Shown piece after piece: positions 25,959-37,350 of a DNA stretch of 60,000 nucleotides. The position numbers and the translations under genes were made by a program. Source of the stretch: Symbiodinium natans (taxonomy: Eukaryota; Sar; Dinophyceae; Suessiales; Symbiodiniaceae). Position 1 is the stretch's first letter. Every line of letters begins with the position of its first letter. The stretch spans positions 1-60,000 of the forward strand of contig CAJNDS010000316.1 of assembly GCA_905221605.1 (NCBI GenBank), read 5' to 3'. The notes beneath the pieces were generated by a model. That model was not told the DNA's origin. It made no database searches and saw nothing but the letters and a program-made list of their open reading frames with translations.

Positions 25959-27138
25959 GTGCAAAAAAGATCACACGCGAACAATGCAAGAGTACTTTGT
26001 CTTGAATGCCAGCTAAAGACAAGTTAACAAAGCCAAGAACACGCGTATCGACGGCGTCTTTTGTTTTCTTGAGTGTTAATGCAAACAGTATCAAATAGAA
26101 AAAATCTTGTTTGTCTGTAAGTTGATTTCAATAATTATTGAACTCAAATGGGTTCCAAAGGCAGCTCAATTCTGGGCACCGAAAACGCGCCCTAGATTTT
26201 GGATTTCCTGTGTGAACATACAAGGCCACCCAGGTTGGAGCCTTAAATTGGAACCCAAGTTTTGGAGCCATTTTTGGGCCCAGTTGCGGCGTTTTTTTCA
26301 CACACGGGAAGCCAGATCTGGCTTAACAAAAAAAGCCTCTTAGTCGGTTCCAGTCTAAGTCTTGTGTCAGTCTTCCCCCAAAATTAGAACAGCAGGCAGC
26401 AAGGCGGCAAAGTGTAAACTTGTTTGGCACCGGAACTTTCTCTAACTGTGGAGGTCACTGGAGCTTCCCTACCTTTTCGATCAATTTTGCTGCCCCTCAT
26501 CTTGGGTTTCAGATTCTCCAGGTTTTGGTGCAAGGCCTGAAGGCAGAAGAGGAGAAAAGAAGGGTGCAGAGTCAACATCGGTGGAAACTGCAGCTTGGAA
26601 AAGTTCAATGCTTTGAAACAAGTGTTTTTAAAAGCCTCTGACAGTGCCATTTGGACAGAAATCAACTGCAGGACGAGACGAGTTCAACCGTGGTGTTGAT
26701 TCGTTAAGGTTGCGCGCGACGCCCAAGCCAAACCACTCGAAAATTGCAAAGTGTATTACCAGAATGTGAATAAGTGCGAGCGAAGCGAGCGAGACACCAC
26801 AGTAAATTCAGCAAATTTAACTGATCAAGTGTTGATTTTGAGGGTTTTTTCAACATTTTTGGAGACTTTAGAAATTTTGAAAATCCAGGGAAGAATTGCA
26901 ACACGCAACCAAACGAAAAACAAAGAATTAAGGGCACCCAGCCGCCCCAGCCTGAAAGAAAGCAGAGTTTCTTCTGCTCAATCTGTCAAATTTCAGTGTG
27001 CCTTAAATTTCTATTTGGCCATTTTGGAAAATCAAAGACAAGAACGCAAATCGAAGCTTTGTCAAAAAATTCGAATGGAATGGAAATCGAGGCTGGGCGA
27101 CTCTCAAGTCGTTCTGGCCATGAATGAGAAGAGGTTAG
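25959..27138. other. interior between the 912-bp repeats, non-coding
   Basis: About 1.2 kb without a recognisable protein (longest frames about 130 codons, no gag or pol motif). A purine tract GAATGAGAAGAGG (27122-27134) lies just before the right repeat, where a polypurine primer would be. At 26443-26477 there is an inverted copy of the repeat's 3' end (reverse complement AAAAGGTAGGGAAGC...GTGACC...CACAGTTAG). Confidence 0.4.
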
Positions 27139-28049
27139 TGTGATTGTTTTTTTCAATGTTGGCAAAAACTGCAAAAACATTGGTTTTTCTTTTTAAACTA
27201 TGGAGAAATCGAGAAAACACTGGAAAGAAGCCAGAGTCATAAAACTTAGACAACTTTCTTCAGATTTAGCAGCAGATTTATGCACAGCAACACTTTTTGT
27301 TTTTTTTTCAGTTCAAATTGCCTTTGCTCGTCTGAACAGAATTTTTCTTTTTGCTTAATGTTTTCTTTGTTTTTTTGTCGAAATGATCTCTCGGTGAAAT
27401 TGCAAGCTTCAGAAAGAGAGAGTTTCAAGAAACCTGAACCAAAAAACACAAACAGATCGTTCAGCAAGTGCTTTGGTAAGTGCTGTCAGCCTGGTAATCT
27501 GTCGATTGACCAGAAAGACAGTGAAAAAAATTGCAATCGGAACTTAAGAGATCATAAGAATATGCATTTTGTGGTTTCGGTTTTCTGAGTGTGCATGTGC
27601 AAGAGTGTTGTAGATGTGTGTGTGTGTAAGCATTTGTGGTAAATGTTGGTTGCGGGTGCATGTCTTTTTGGCTTCAGTGTGCAGGAAAGTTTCAGTGTGT
27701 GGGTAAAGGGTGGTAACGCATGGAGTCTCAGAAGTAACACCAAATTGAAAAAACAGTAACCTTGCAGTGGTGTCTGTGTGTGTTTACCTTGTTTTTCATG
27801 TAAATGGGTGTGTTGTGGTTTTTCGGCGTTTTGGCAAAGTTGTATGTGTTATGGAGTGTGTGGTGTGTGTCATTATGTGGGTGCAAAGTGGCTTTTTGTG
27901 GGTGGTGTGCGTTTGTGTGTATGTCGGATGGGTTCTGCTGGCTGTTCAAGTGTGGAAGTGTGTGGGTGGTAAGGTGTGTGGATTTGGAGACACAAAAAGA
28001 GGGCAAGAAATCAACTCCAAAAGGTAGGGAAGCCAAAGTGACCTTCACA
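27139..28049 (+). repeat. 912-bp direct repeat, right copy (LTR candidate)
   Basis: Second copy of 25047-25958. It differs by a shorter GT run, one extra T in a T-run and a few substitutions, so the pair is young if LTR-derived. The alternative is a 2.1-kb segmental tandem duplication that has lost one interior. Confidence 0.5.
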
Positions 28050-29040
28050 GTACTGGCATGGGGGAACGTCGGCTGCAAATTGAAAGTGACAAGTCACAAA
28101 CGCATATGTTTGTGTCCGCCTGCCATCGTTATTCCGCAGGACGCTTGTGCAATGCTGCCTGGGGAGTTTCCTGAACTCTTGTATCCGAACTTGTAGGAGC
28201 CGCTGTCGTTCTGTGGAGAACCCCACTTACAAAGATTCGAGATGCAAGCGCACGCAGATCCTGAATGCCCAAGGTGTTCTTGTAGTCCGTGCACGCGTTT
28301 GTTGTGGACGGCTCAAGCCAAATGGTGGCCAGTATGCCGCTGGACCGGGCTCACTAGGAGCGTCGGTTCCAGAGGCACTGCAGCTTGACAGCAGCCAGTC
28401 CGAATCGGGCTCATACGTCATAGGGGTAAGGTTCATACGGGTTGGAAGATGTTCCCAATCCTTAGGCCTTAAAGCTTCCTGCGTGCCTGAGGCATATTCA
28501 CTGACACAATGCCGCTTGGTGGCCAACTGTGGTTGCGAAGCGTTTCGCAGTTGTTGACCAAGCAGTGCCTGCACAGTACCTGCACTTGAGCGCTGCTGGC
28601 CTTCGCACCCAGGAAGCAAGTTTTTGTCAATCTTTTTGACGTGACTTGGACAGCACATTGCAGAGTACTTGGCAGCAACTTGCGGCAGGTGTCGGGCCTT
28701 CACGGACATGTGTCTCTGAGGTTATGAAGCTATTTCTTCCGCTGATGCTGGTAACAACTCCAGCGCGGAAAATTGCAAAGGAGCACCTGTGCGGTTGAGT
28801 GGCAGCTTTCTCGCAAGTTCAGATTGTCCTAGCAACGTTGACAGCCATGAAGGACAGCAGCGTGCTGGAAACGGACGGGTCGAGCAAGGCACGGCAGTGC
28901 ATCTTTGCAGGGGCGTGCCTGGCATGTGCACTATGTCGTCGGATTCCAAGTTGTGCAATGTTAAACCTTGTAAACCGTCTAGGATAGGGCTTCCGCTAAA
29001 CTTGACTCCATAAAGGTTCTAGACACAAAATAGCAAAGTA
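28050..29040. other. GC-rich stretch with undecided open frames
   Basis: Frames are open on both strands (160 codons on the - strand at 28227-28709; 136 codons on the + strand at 28147-28557). A + strand stretch at about 28810-28930 reads VQIVLATLTAMKDSSVLETD and looks exon-like. No family was recognised and the strand cannot be decided by eye. Confidence 0.25.
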
Positions 29041-29050
29041 GAACGGGAGT

Positions 29051-29059
29051 ATGGAGAGA

Positions 29060-29097
<38 letters not shown>

Positions 29098-29098
29098 T
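29051..29098. repeat. (GA)n microsatellite
   Basis: Near-pure GA dinucleotide run with AAAG interruptions. Confidence 0.95.
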
Positions 29099-29283
29099 GC
29101 TGACAGCCAAGAGCTTGATGCCAGGACGACCTGACACGCGCACAGGTGTTCACGATCGCGCATTCTTATGCTAAAGTTGCTCCTCTGTTCTGTTCTTTTC
29201 GCTGCCATGTTTACTTTTATTGTTGGTGCCATATGCAACTAGTAACCTGTATTCATGGTCCATGGTTTTTTGCTTGTTAAACA

Positions 29284-29400
29284 ATGCAGTCGCTCTCACC
29301 TCTGCATTGCGACTACTTGGTGCAGGAATCTGTCCAGATGGCTGAGCTCAAAGCATTTATCGAGCAGAAGGTGCCCGAGCGAAGCCTGCTTTTTGAAGGC
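29284..29400 (+). other. exon-like coding stretch ending at a TTAGGG array
   Basis: 39 codons from ATG (MQSLSPLHCDYLVQ, then MAELKAFIEQKVPERSLLF) running up to the start of a TTAGGG array, where a stop appears. Unrecognised. The border lacks a clear GT donor. Confidence 0.25.
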
Positions 29401-29448
29401 TTAGGGCTTAGGGCTTTAGGGCTTTAGGGTTTAGTTAGGTTTTAGGGG
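29401..29448 (+). repeat. TTTAGGG-type interstitial array
   Basis: Degenerate TTAGGGC / TTTAGGG units. Plant-type telomere sequence also occurs at dinoflagellate telomeres; here it is interstitial. Confidence 0.9.
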
Positions 29449-29713
29449 CTCTGGTGGTTTCACGCCTGCATACTTGCACAACGCCTTCAGCTTCCCATGC
29501 ATCTTCCGCCGGGTCCAGTACTTTTTGAGGACAAAGTCATCTTGATCCCTTGATTGTAGCCTAGCTCCCGTTTTGGTTTTTGGTGCTCCCTAACTTTGTG
29601 GCTCCTGCAAAAGAAAAGCGCTCGGTGCCTCACACAGCCACCCCCCGAGCGGGGCCAGCACAGCGCAGCTGTACTCCCAAGGTCCAAGTCCATGTCGGAG
29701 ATCTCCCCAGAAG

Positions 29714-30012
29714 CTTTAGGGTTGAGGGTTTAGGGTTTAGGGTTTAGGGGTTTAGGGTTTAGGGTTTAGGGCCTAAAGTGGGTTCAGGGTTGAGGTGCAG
29801 TGTCTAGGTTCAAGAGAGGCTTTAGGGCTTAGGGCCCCTCTCCCTCTCTTTCTCTTTTCGTGTCTTCGCTCGTCCATCCTGCCCTTCCAGGCGCTCAACG
29901 TGCCTCTCTTTGCGAAAAATAGACCAGGGTTTTGGGTTTTGGGTTTAGGGTTTAGGGTGTAGGGTTTAGGGCTTAGGGTGTAGGGTGTAGGGTTTAGGGT
30001 TTAGGGTTTAGG
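29714..30012 (+). repeat. two TTTAGGG-type arrays (29714-29771 and 29927-30012)
   Basis: TTTAGGG units with TTTAGGGG, TGTAGGG and CTTAGGG variants, separated by about 155 bases of unrelated pyrimidine-rich DNA. Confidence 0.9.
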
Positions 30013-30123
30013 CTTACCATTCTACCAATCAGGTCCAGGTACAGGGGGCCTCGTTCCTTCTCATCTGGGGGCCTCCTAAATTGAGGGGGATCCCCTTTGA
30101 ACAACTAAGCCGACTTTCCCCAG

Positions 30124-30168
30124 GAGCACCAGAAGTTGGACGAGATCAAGGAGATGATTAGCCACCAA
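30124..30168 (+). other. candidate short exon between two telomere-type arrays
   Basis: CCCCAG|G acceptor, then EHQKLDEIKEMISHQ, then a GT donor. It lies between the array ending at 30012 and the CCCTAAA array starting at 30181. Lysine/glutamate-rich and helical; product unknown. Confidence 0.3.
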
Positions 30169-30180
30169 GTTGCGAGTTAG

Positions 30181-30270
30181 TAAACCCTAAACCCTAAACC
30201 CTAAACCCTAAACCCTAAACCCTAAACCTTAAACCCTAAACCCTAAACCCTAAACCCTAAGCCCTAAACT
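30181..30270 (-). repeat. CCCTAAA-type interstitial array
   Basis: About thirteen CCCTAAA units, nearly perfect, opposite in orientation to the arrays just upstream. Confidence 0.95.
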
Positions 30271-30965
30271 TTAGGAAGTGTAGAGGAAGCTCCGTGGCTC
30301 ATGGCAAAAGTGTAAACCGGAGACAGCACTCTGATATGGGAATGCGGCCCGGAAAATTAAATAGGGTTTAGGGTTTAACAAAAGAGTCAGGCTCCTTTTG
30401 ATTCCGTAGTTGTGGGCGGCCTGGCTGGGGGGGGTTGGTGGGGGTGGGGGGGGTTTGGCTTTCCGAAAGTTAGGCCCATACTTTGCGGTTCCCATGCAAT
30501 GAGGATGGCCTTGAGGTACGGTTCCCGCCTCCCTACCTAAGCCGCAAAGCCGGAAGCTCCAGAAAACCCGCTAGGGGTGGGGCTTCCGCCGAGCATTCAG
30601 TGTCCCTTTTCGCCTGTAAGGAGGTTCTACTCGAACTGGAGGGGCATGAAGAGTGACCCTCTGAAAACCTCAAAAAGCGTAAGCAACTTGCTTGAGGCAG
30701 CTTCGCCCAGAGCAAGGAGGCTTGGGATTTCGGCAGCTCATGTTTTTTTGGGTTGCGCTTTCGACAGCCACGATATGGTATCTGATCTGAAGCCAACAGC
30801 AACCCCAGCGAATGTCACGCAGATCGCCTTATTGGGTGATTCCTTGTCCGAAGAACTGGTGCCAGTGGGAGGCTCCAATCGTCTCGGCGATCGCAGCTCC
30901 GGAAGTTCAAGAGGCTCTCTTTAGACAACCTCCGGGACAAAATGTGAACCTGAAAAGGGTTCAAG

Positions 30966-31117
30966 ATGGCTTCATATTCCAGAATAGGGGTTATAGTAGC
31001 AATGGGTATATGATTCCAGAATTAAGGGCGCATTTGCCTTCATGGCTTCATATTCCTTAATAGGGGTTATGGTAGCATCGGGTAGATGACCCCAGAATTA
31101 AGGGCGCAGTTGGTCCC
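30966..31117 (+). repeat. 76-bp tandem duplication
   Basis: ATGGCTTCATATTCC...AATAGGGGTTAT...CCAGAATTAAGGGCGCA is repeated with 76-base spacing, with about a dozen differences. Confidence 0.8.
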
Positions 31118-31212
31118 CAAGGACGGTGGCAGCTCGTGCTTTAGGTAGCAGTTGACCCTAGAACTCCGTGGGCTTCTGAAGCCACTTCTGGGCCTGGATC
31201 CCTCTTCCGCCA

Positions 31213-31340
31213 GCCCTAAGCCCGAAGCCCGAAGCCCGAAGCCCTAAGCCCTAAGCCCTAAGCCCTAAGCCCTAAGCCCTAAGCCCTAAGCCCTAAGCCC
31301 TAAACCCTAAACCCTAAACCCTAAACCCTAAACCCCAAAG
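31213..31340 (-). repeat. CCCTAAG/CCCGAAG/CCCTAAA array
   Basis: Heptamer array changing unit along its length, from CCCGAAG through CCCTAAG to CCCTAAA, consistent with local unit homogenisation. Confidence 0.9.
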
Positions 31341-31578
31341 CCCCAGAACCCGAAACCTAAACCTTAATGTGCACCCAAGAGGTGCAGAACGGGTCGGCCC
31401 GGAAGAATCTCGAGATGCAGCTCGTGACTGCACTATGACAGAGTGATGCATGAAAAGCGCAACAAAAAAGCTTTGAGAAACCCCGATCTCTGACAGCCCT
31501 GCTCTTGAGCCTTTTTTGTTTTGTATTTTGTTTTTATTCTTCGGTTGAAGCCGGCATACGAATCCAACAACCCTGCAG

Positions 31579-31721
31579 GTTTGAGGGATGCAAGCCCAAC
31601 AAAGTCGCCCATCCGGTCTCTTGGCGGCGTGTACATGAAGTTCGCAGAACGGATCTTCCACGGATGGGTTCAACATGGTTCGACTTACTCTACGTCGGCC
31701 TTGATCACATCTGAACCCCAG
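31579..31721 (+). other. candidate exon
   Basis: CTGCAG|G acceptor, open frame SPIRSLGGVYMKFAERIFHG, WVQHGSTYSTSALITSEPQ, then CAG|GTTGG donor. The composition looks coding and both borders look splice-like. No family recognised. Confidence 0.4.
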
Positions 31722-31814
31722 GTTGGCGTCTGAAACGACAGTAAGAGCATGTGAAGAAGGGCCAAGGGCCAAAGCTAGCCTTTGTCACCTTCTCTTGGCC
31801 TTCGCTAAGACATG

Positions 31815-31836
31815 CCGAAGATGTCGACATCTTCGG
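31815..31836. other. 22-bp perfect palindrome
   Basis: CCGAAGATGTC followed by its exact reverse complement, centred on a SalI-like GTCGAC. It could be a protein-binding site or a cruciform. Nothing nearby explains it. Confidence 0.6.
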
Positions 31837-32324
31837 TAGCTTAGGCCCTCCTTCTCGCTTCGAAAGATGCCCAAGAGGAGGACAAGGCAGCTGGTATTTT
31901 CGGTACTAGAGCATGGCAGAGCCCTGATGACCAGCTTGATTATCTCTGAAGTTGGGGACATCTGATACGGCTCAGTTCAAAATTATGGGCATCAGCGTTA
32001 GTTTGTGCAAGTGCCGCCGCAAGAGCCCGGAAGTCTATACAGGCGGAAGTATGCAATCGGAGGCCGGCTGCTGCTTTATATGGGGAACGAGACTGAAGTT
32101 ACAGGGGTGGACGGCGGGGGGGGGGGCAACCGCCAAAACGATTCATTAAGGCTTATTTGGGGTTCAGAAGATCTGCAGCATTCTCACGAATACAGTAGCA
32201 TGAAATAGGGCCGCGCCTAGTGGGTTCAGGCCCCCCCCGGGCAGAGCTGCCAGCACTGCCCCAATCGTTGACAGGAGTTGGAGGACGTGAATGAGTCGTC
32301 GAACATGACGAGCAGGCCGGTTCG

Positions 32325-33536
32325 GTGCTCAACTGGATGCGGGCTAACTCTTCACAAGACATGAGTTTAAGGTGGGCTCCAAGTCTTGACCATCTTGCGC
32401 CCCCTCCGAAGAAGCTGCCTGGGCTGCGGATTCAATCTGCCAAACGTGCCCCAGCCCCCCACAAACGTGCCTTGAGAGGTGCGAAGGCTACGAGTCGCCA
32501 GCCTGGTGGATTCGCTGGAATGCCAATCCCCGGGCCTACTGCTGCGACACGCGCCGCGAGGATTCCCGACAGTGGGCGGGGTTGTTGCTGTGGGTCTTGT
32601 CTGGGTGTGACCCCTTCTGCAAAAGCGTCCGTAACCCCAAAACAGCCTATCCATGTAGATGTATTAGAGCCCCCCATAAGGGCCATAGGGCCCTCTTCCG
32701 AAGGATTGCAGCGGCTGTGCGCGAGTGCGAGCCGTGGATGCATCAGGTGCCCCGAGCTTGTCTGCGGAACCGCCGAATCCCGCAGGAGCCTTTAGAGGAG
32801 TTCTAACAATTCTAATATCATCTCTTTGGAATTCCTTTTCGAAGTAAGATCTGAACTCAGGAGCCTGGATAAGTTCGAGTATTCTTCCCTTTGGAATTTC
32901 TTGGACAATGTGCACTCTTCGTACGGACCCATAGTACCCAGTCCAGTTCAGCAGGCGCCTCAACTTAGATTTTTGCAAGCTTGTGCTGTCCACGCAAATG
33001 ACGGAGCAGGGCTTATTGAGATTTCTCCATTCTCTTCTGACAGCAAGCGTTCAAAGCCGAACTCCATCCAACTTTCTGCCCTGTTTCTGACCTTGCATCG
33101 TGACACTGCATCGGTGGCACCGCGCGTCCTCCGTGCAAGCCCTGCCCCTCTCAAGGAAATGGAAAGTGCGACCTGCACGAGGCAGCGTTCGTTAAGCTGG
33201 ATGGTGAAGCTATGTCCCGCGGCTTCGCATGGACGCCAGTATGTGCTTGTAGCTTTGTTGCTAAGACGTCCTTGCTGGCTCGACATCGCCCAACAGTCGA
33301 CCCATGCATCAGTGTCCCAGCTGCGAAACTCGAGTAGTGAGGCACTCCCCGTGCATGGATATGGCCGGCTGGATGAACAGGGATGGCAAGACCTGACCCT
33401 TGGCCGGAATATGATGCGGATCGAAGGGCTTTCCGTAGAAGCAGCGCCGGTGATTGGTCCAACATGGCTCTCGGAGCCTGCGCATGCTTATCTTTCGACA
33501 GCAAGCTCGCGCTCAGATTCTAAAGTTAAGGGGTAA
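32325..33536. other. GC-rich stretch with long frames on both strands
   Basis: + strand frames of 156 and 236 codons (32325-32795, 32826-33536) overlap - strand frames of 109, 108 and 117 codons. The - strand stretch RRLLNWTGYYGSVRRVHIVQ looks at least as protein-like as the + strand reading. Probably part of a gene, but neither strand nor product can be assigned. Confidence 0.25.
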
Positions 33537-33969
33537 TGTCTTCTCATGTTTCTTCATTTTGTCCTTGTAGAACGAGTATACGGCTGTTGCAACGCTGAGG
33601 CTCCCAAATGAAAGCAGCGGATTGCAGCGCTCGCCGAAACCAGGGCACGAGCAGCCACGAAGCGTGCTGCAAATGTGGAGGCCAGCTGGAGCCCGCCCCC
33701 CCCCCCCCTCCAAAATCTGGGATGCTGTTCTATTGCAGTTATGCACCTGAGAGGATGGGGGTCCGTAATTTTAACGCTACGCGACCCGCCTCGGCCCGGC
33801 CCAGCGCATCCGCGTGAGCATGGTGATTCCGCAGCGCCCAAGTCGCTGGACCCCAAGCAATAAGGGTTGGGTTTAGGTTTAGGCTTCCGGGTTTATGGTA
33901 GGGGTTTAGGGTTGAGGGTTAGTTTAGGATTGATGCTCACACCAGGTGAGCCTAAAACCCGCTCACCGG

Positions 33970-34033
33970 GCAGCAGGGGGGGGGTTGGGGGGTAGGGGGG
34001 GTAGGGGGGGTAGGGGGTAGGGGGTGGGGGCGG
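33970..34033 (+). repeat. G-rich degenerate array
   Basis: Runs of 5-8 G spaced by TT, TA or T; a strong G-quadruplex candidate. Confidence 0.7.
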
Positions 34034-34442
34034 TTTGGTTGGGGAAAAGGGGTGCCCTCTGGTCCTGGCGAACCGTCCGCTTGGGGACCGGGTACCCATT
34101 TGAGGCAGAAAAAAGTGGTCCGAAAAAGGGCTTTGGGTGTTTTTTGGAGGGGGGTGCCTGTTCTGACAACCTATACACCTCCGGCCCGAGGCCTCGGCGG
34201 ATTTGGGATCGAAGCTCCAACTCTCTGCAATTTGCTCAGTTGACCTACAAGACCCCGCAACCGAATCATGTCCTCTTCAAGGTGGTATCAGGAGCCCGGC
34301 TCCATTCAGCTACGCCGACCACACGCCGCCTGTCGTGACAACAGGATTTAGGAATTCCGGAGCTTTTGAACTTGCTTGTTATCGTGCAGGGTTTTGCGTG
34401 GTCTACAGGTTGATCAGCATTTTCATGTTCCCGCAGAACCAG

Positions 34443-34584
34443 GCTCAGTGCTCTACAACGGATCCCAGAAATTCTGATGAGGTTCCTGCTCAACGAGAAC
34501 GTGATGCTTTGGCCGAAGCCTCGCACTGGAACGCGCTACGGACTCAACGATGGCTGCGAGTTTGACGGGGCCTCAGCACAATGG
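34443..34584 (+). other. candidate exon A of a + strand gene
   Basis: After ACCAG|G the frame reads LSALQRIPEILMRFLLNENV, MLWPKPRTGTRYGLNDGCEF, DGASAQW and meets a stop at GTTTAG immediately after ATGG|GTTTAGG, which may be the donor. Product not recognised. Confidence 0.45.
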
Positions 34585-34796
34585 GTTTAGGCCTCACGCA
34601 TTCTTGCGCAGATCAGGGGGACGGGGAGGTTCAAGGCTGTTTGAGGCCAAGGGGCTCGCCTTTCATTCAAGGCCTCTCGTACTTCGGGTGGTTGCGCTGA
34701 TGGAGTGTTGCTCTGTGGTCACGGAGCCCACAAGCTCTCATGCATTGCTTCGTCTCTGGCTTTCAGGAGACGATCCAGTTTGACATGCCTATCTAG

Positions 34797-34934
34797 GGTT
34801 CCGTGAGATTTGCGATGTTCAGTTGGTGGAGCTGTGGCATGCGAATGCGACCGAACTCCAAGCCTATTTTGGCCAGGCTCTCTACAATCTGACCCTCGAT
34901 GGCTCGACTGGCACCGTTCCGCGGCGTGCTTTTG
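34797..34934 (+). other. candidate exon B of a + strand gene
   Basis: CTAG|GG acceptor, then FREICDVQLVELWHANATEL, QAYFGQALYNLTLDGSTGTV, PRRAF, then TTTTG|GTAAGG donor. The upstream frame is closed by a stop, so the acceptor is needed. Unrecognised globular sequence. Confidence 0.5.
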
Positions 34935-34969
34935 GTAAGGGATCACACCTTCGGCTCACATGGCTTCTG

Positions 34970-34970
34970 A

Positions 34971-35002
<32 letters not shown>

Positions 35003-35029
35003 GATATGTATATATATATATATATATAT
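34970..35029. repeat. (TA)n microsatellite in candidate intron
   Basis: AT/TA run with TG interruptions, just downstream of a GTAAGG donor. Confidence 0.95.
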
Positions 35030-35109
35030 GCTTTCTCCCTGTAAAATCACAAAGAATGATATCATGACACGTGGGAAACTCATTTTCCCCATTGCTCAAT
35101 TTGTCGGAG

Positions 35110-35237
35110 GGGGGGGGAACAGTATGTTTCCAGATATGGCCGGGCTCCGATATGCCTTGCATGAGGTCGCATACATCAACGGGAAGGACAAGCCGAAAGA
35201 AGCCTTCAAAGTGTCTTGCAAGGCCGCTCGCAAGTGA
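35110..35237 (+). other. candidate terminal exon C of a + strand gene
   Basis: From CGGAG|G, a G-run codes Gly-Gly, then NSMFPDMAGLRYALHEVAYI, NGKDKPKEAFKVSCKAARK and stop at 35235-35237. The phase agrees with exon B (one base carried over), which supports B-C joining. The lysine-rich C-terminus is followed by AT-richer DNA with AATAAATAAA at 35342. Confidence 0.5.
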
Positions 35238-35830
35238 TGAGCTTAAGCCATGACGAGCAGCCTTGGTGTTACCTTTGCTCAATGATGAGCTTAAGTAGGT
35301 TTCCAGAGGAGAAAGATGTGTTTTTGGGCTGCTTTGGTCGCAAATAAATAAAAATCTGCCGAGCATGATGCCCACCATGGTCGCATTGGATGTCTTGCAA
35401 CATGATGAATCATGTTGAGCCACTGCGTGTGCGGAGGCGCAGGCCTGCGTTGGTCTGTCTACGCTGATAGGAGCGGGTTCTGGCGGCTGAAAAGGGTCGA
35501 GCGATGAGGTCACCGCCTTCCAGCTCCACCACCTGTCTTTTACGGCACCGTGGCCACAAAGCAGCCTATGCCGACACCATGCCGGTATTCGAACTCAAAG
35601 TCCTAGGGAGTTGCAGGGTGAGAAGGCAATTAATTGGTTTTTCGGACCAGCTTGGGCTCCTACAACCGCTTGTTCTTGTTCATGGTGCCTTGCCCCAGGC
35701 TGATGTGACGGTCTCCGTGGGGGAGCTTTCGTATGGATCCTCTGTTTTAACGCCGGACCCTCAGCGTGGCCTTTGCGGGCTGCGTGTTGGCTCACCTCTG
35801 TGGCTACACGGCCTTCGCTGCTGCTTGCAG

Positions 35831-35920
35831 GCTGACACCAAAGACGAGCTCTTACCCGCTGCGCAAGACGACAAACGAGTGGAAGGAATGGGCCAAGGGC
35901 CTTCAGGGGTTCTTGCCTTG
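35831..35920 (+). other. candidate exon
   Basis: TTGCAG|G acceptor, LTPKTSSYPLRKTTNEWKEW, AKGLQGFLPC, then a GTAGTAGG donor leading into CCCTAAA-like DNA. The same frame is open upstream to 35765 and would add a hydrophobic helix (VAFAGCVLAHLCGYTAFAAA), so this may be an exon of a membrane protein. Confidence 0.4.
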
Positions 35921-35999
35921 TAGTAGGCTTAAACCCTAAAGCCGAAACGCTACAGCCTAAACCCTCAATCCCCCCGCAGCTTACAAGGCGAAGGTTGAC

Positions 36000-36200
36000 T
36001 TGTCGCCTTGGTTTCCCGCAATGACCTTGGAATCTCACTGCGGTCAACCGGAAGCACAGTGCCAGGATTTCTCCAAGACTTGCGCGCCCGAAGCACCCTG
36101 GTTGGCTCTGGAGCCAAGTGGGCTCCTACGCGGCAGTGGACAGTGTTTGCAGAGAGAGCCAAGAGAAGCAGTTGGGCACAGTTGAGAGGCATACCCCAAA
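36000..36200 (+). other. possible exon, frame undecided
   Basis: All three forward frames are open over most of this stretch. GWLWSQVGSYAAVDSVCRES and GAKWA-TRQWTVFAERAKRS are both plausible. An AG|G acceptor at 36066 favours a forward gene. Confidence 0.25.
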
Positions 36201-37128
36201 ATCACATAGACGTGGGGTGGAAGGGCCCCTATAACAAGGGGGATTCTGGAAAGCCATGTTGCAGAAGTCTTCTTGTTTCCGTGGTTCTTTGGGCCCCCAA
36301 TAAGAAGGCAGTCGATGTCGAGGCGTGGGGATTGCAACCTGTCATCTCGAGTAGCCAAGGACCCTGAAAGTGGTCGAGGCGGCGGATACCGGCGTCATCG
36401 ACAACATCCAGGTGTGCGTGGATCTGGTTTCTGGTGATATGCCCATTCCCCCCAATTTCGTCCCCTCATGGGTCGTGCAATGAAGCGCAGCAGCGAATCA
36501 TGCCAAACCAGAGAAGAGAATTATCCGAGTCACTACGGACGTACTTTCCGGACCGGTGAGGTGGGGGCGATGTGGCGGAGGGTGCAAGTACTTTGGGTCG
36601 GAAGTGGCTGGAGATGTCAGGAGTGGAAGGCGGAAACCCGCACCATGCCAAGGAGAAGAGACTCCTGTTCAGCCCGCGTGCTCGCATGAGCAACTTCCAT
36701 AGAAAAGCAGGACGTCACGTCCCAAAATCCACCGCTTACCGTGAAGGCCGCGGTGTCGTGGCACAGCAATGAAAAGAGAAGAGGGTGTTATCTATCTCTT
36801 TCATCGGGCTACGGTGAAGGAGGCACGGGAGAGGACCAAACCATCACCCCTTTGCCCTTTCAACAGGGAGCGTCACGAAGGCGGGAAGGCAAGAAGAAAA
36901 CCGAGCCTGGCATCATGTCAGCCCTGATGGTAGCAACCGGCAACTTCTGTTAAAGCCAAGTCTGCTTCTGAGCTACCTTGTGTGCATTGTGTCGTGGGGG
37001 TTTGGTGGGACAGAACCAGCCATTCAACAAATTGGGTCCGAAACGCTTCGCGGGGCTTGACACATGAGCAAATGAAACGCACGGAGAAGTCCGTTCACAT
37101 GTAACATGTAGACAATGCAAACCTGTGC

Positions 37129-37328
37129 TCACAATGCGGCTTGTGGCTTCTCCTTGGGCGGCACGCAGGACATGTATGAGGGCCAGCCCGGCAGCATCTG
37201 CCAGATCTGGGCCAGCTCACGGGCCAGTGCATCTGCGGAGTGGAAGAAGAAGTCCATGTCAGCACCCTGGACCGCCTGGACCCACAAGTTGGGATCCCAA
37301 GCACCCCAGATAGGCTTGTGGGATTCTG
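37129..37328 (-). other. candidate terminal exon on the - strand
   Basis: Read on the - strand: PIWGAWDPNLWVQAVQGADM, DFFFHSADALARELAQIWQM, LPGWPSYMSCVPPKEKPQAA, L, stop (complement of 37129-37131). Upstream on that strand are a CTCTCCAG acceptor and a (CA)n run, which looks like an intron. Product not recognised. Confidence 0.45.
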
Positions 37329-37350
37329 CTGGAGAGCCCCGCGCGTGCTC

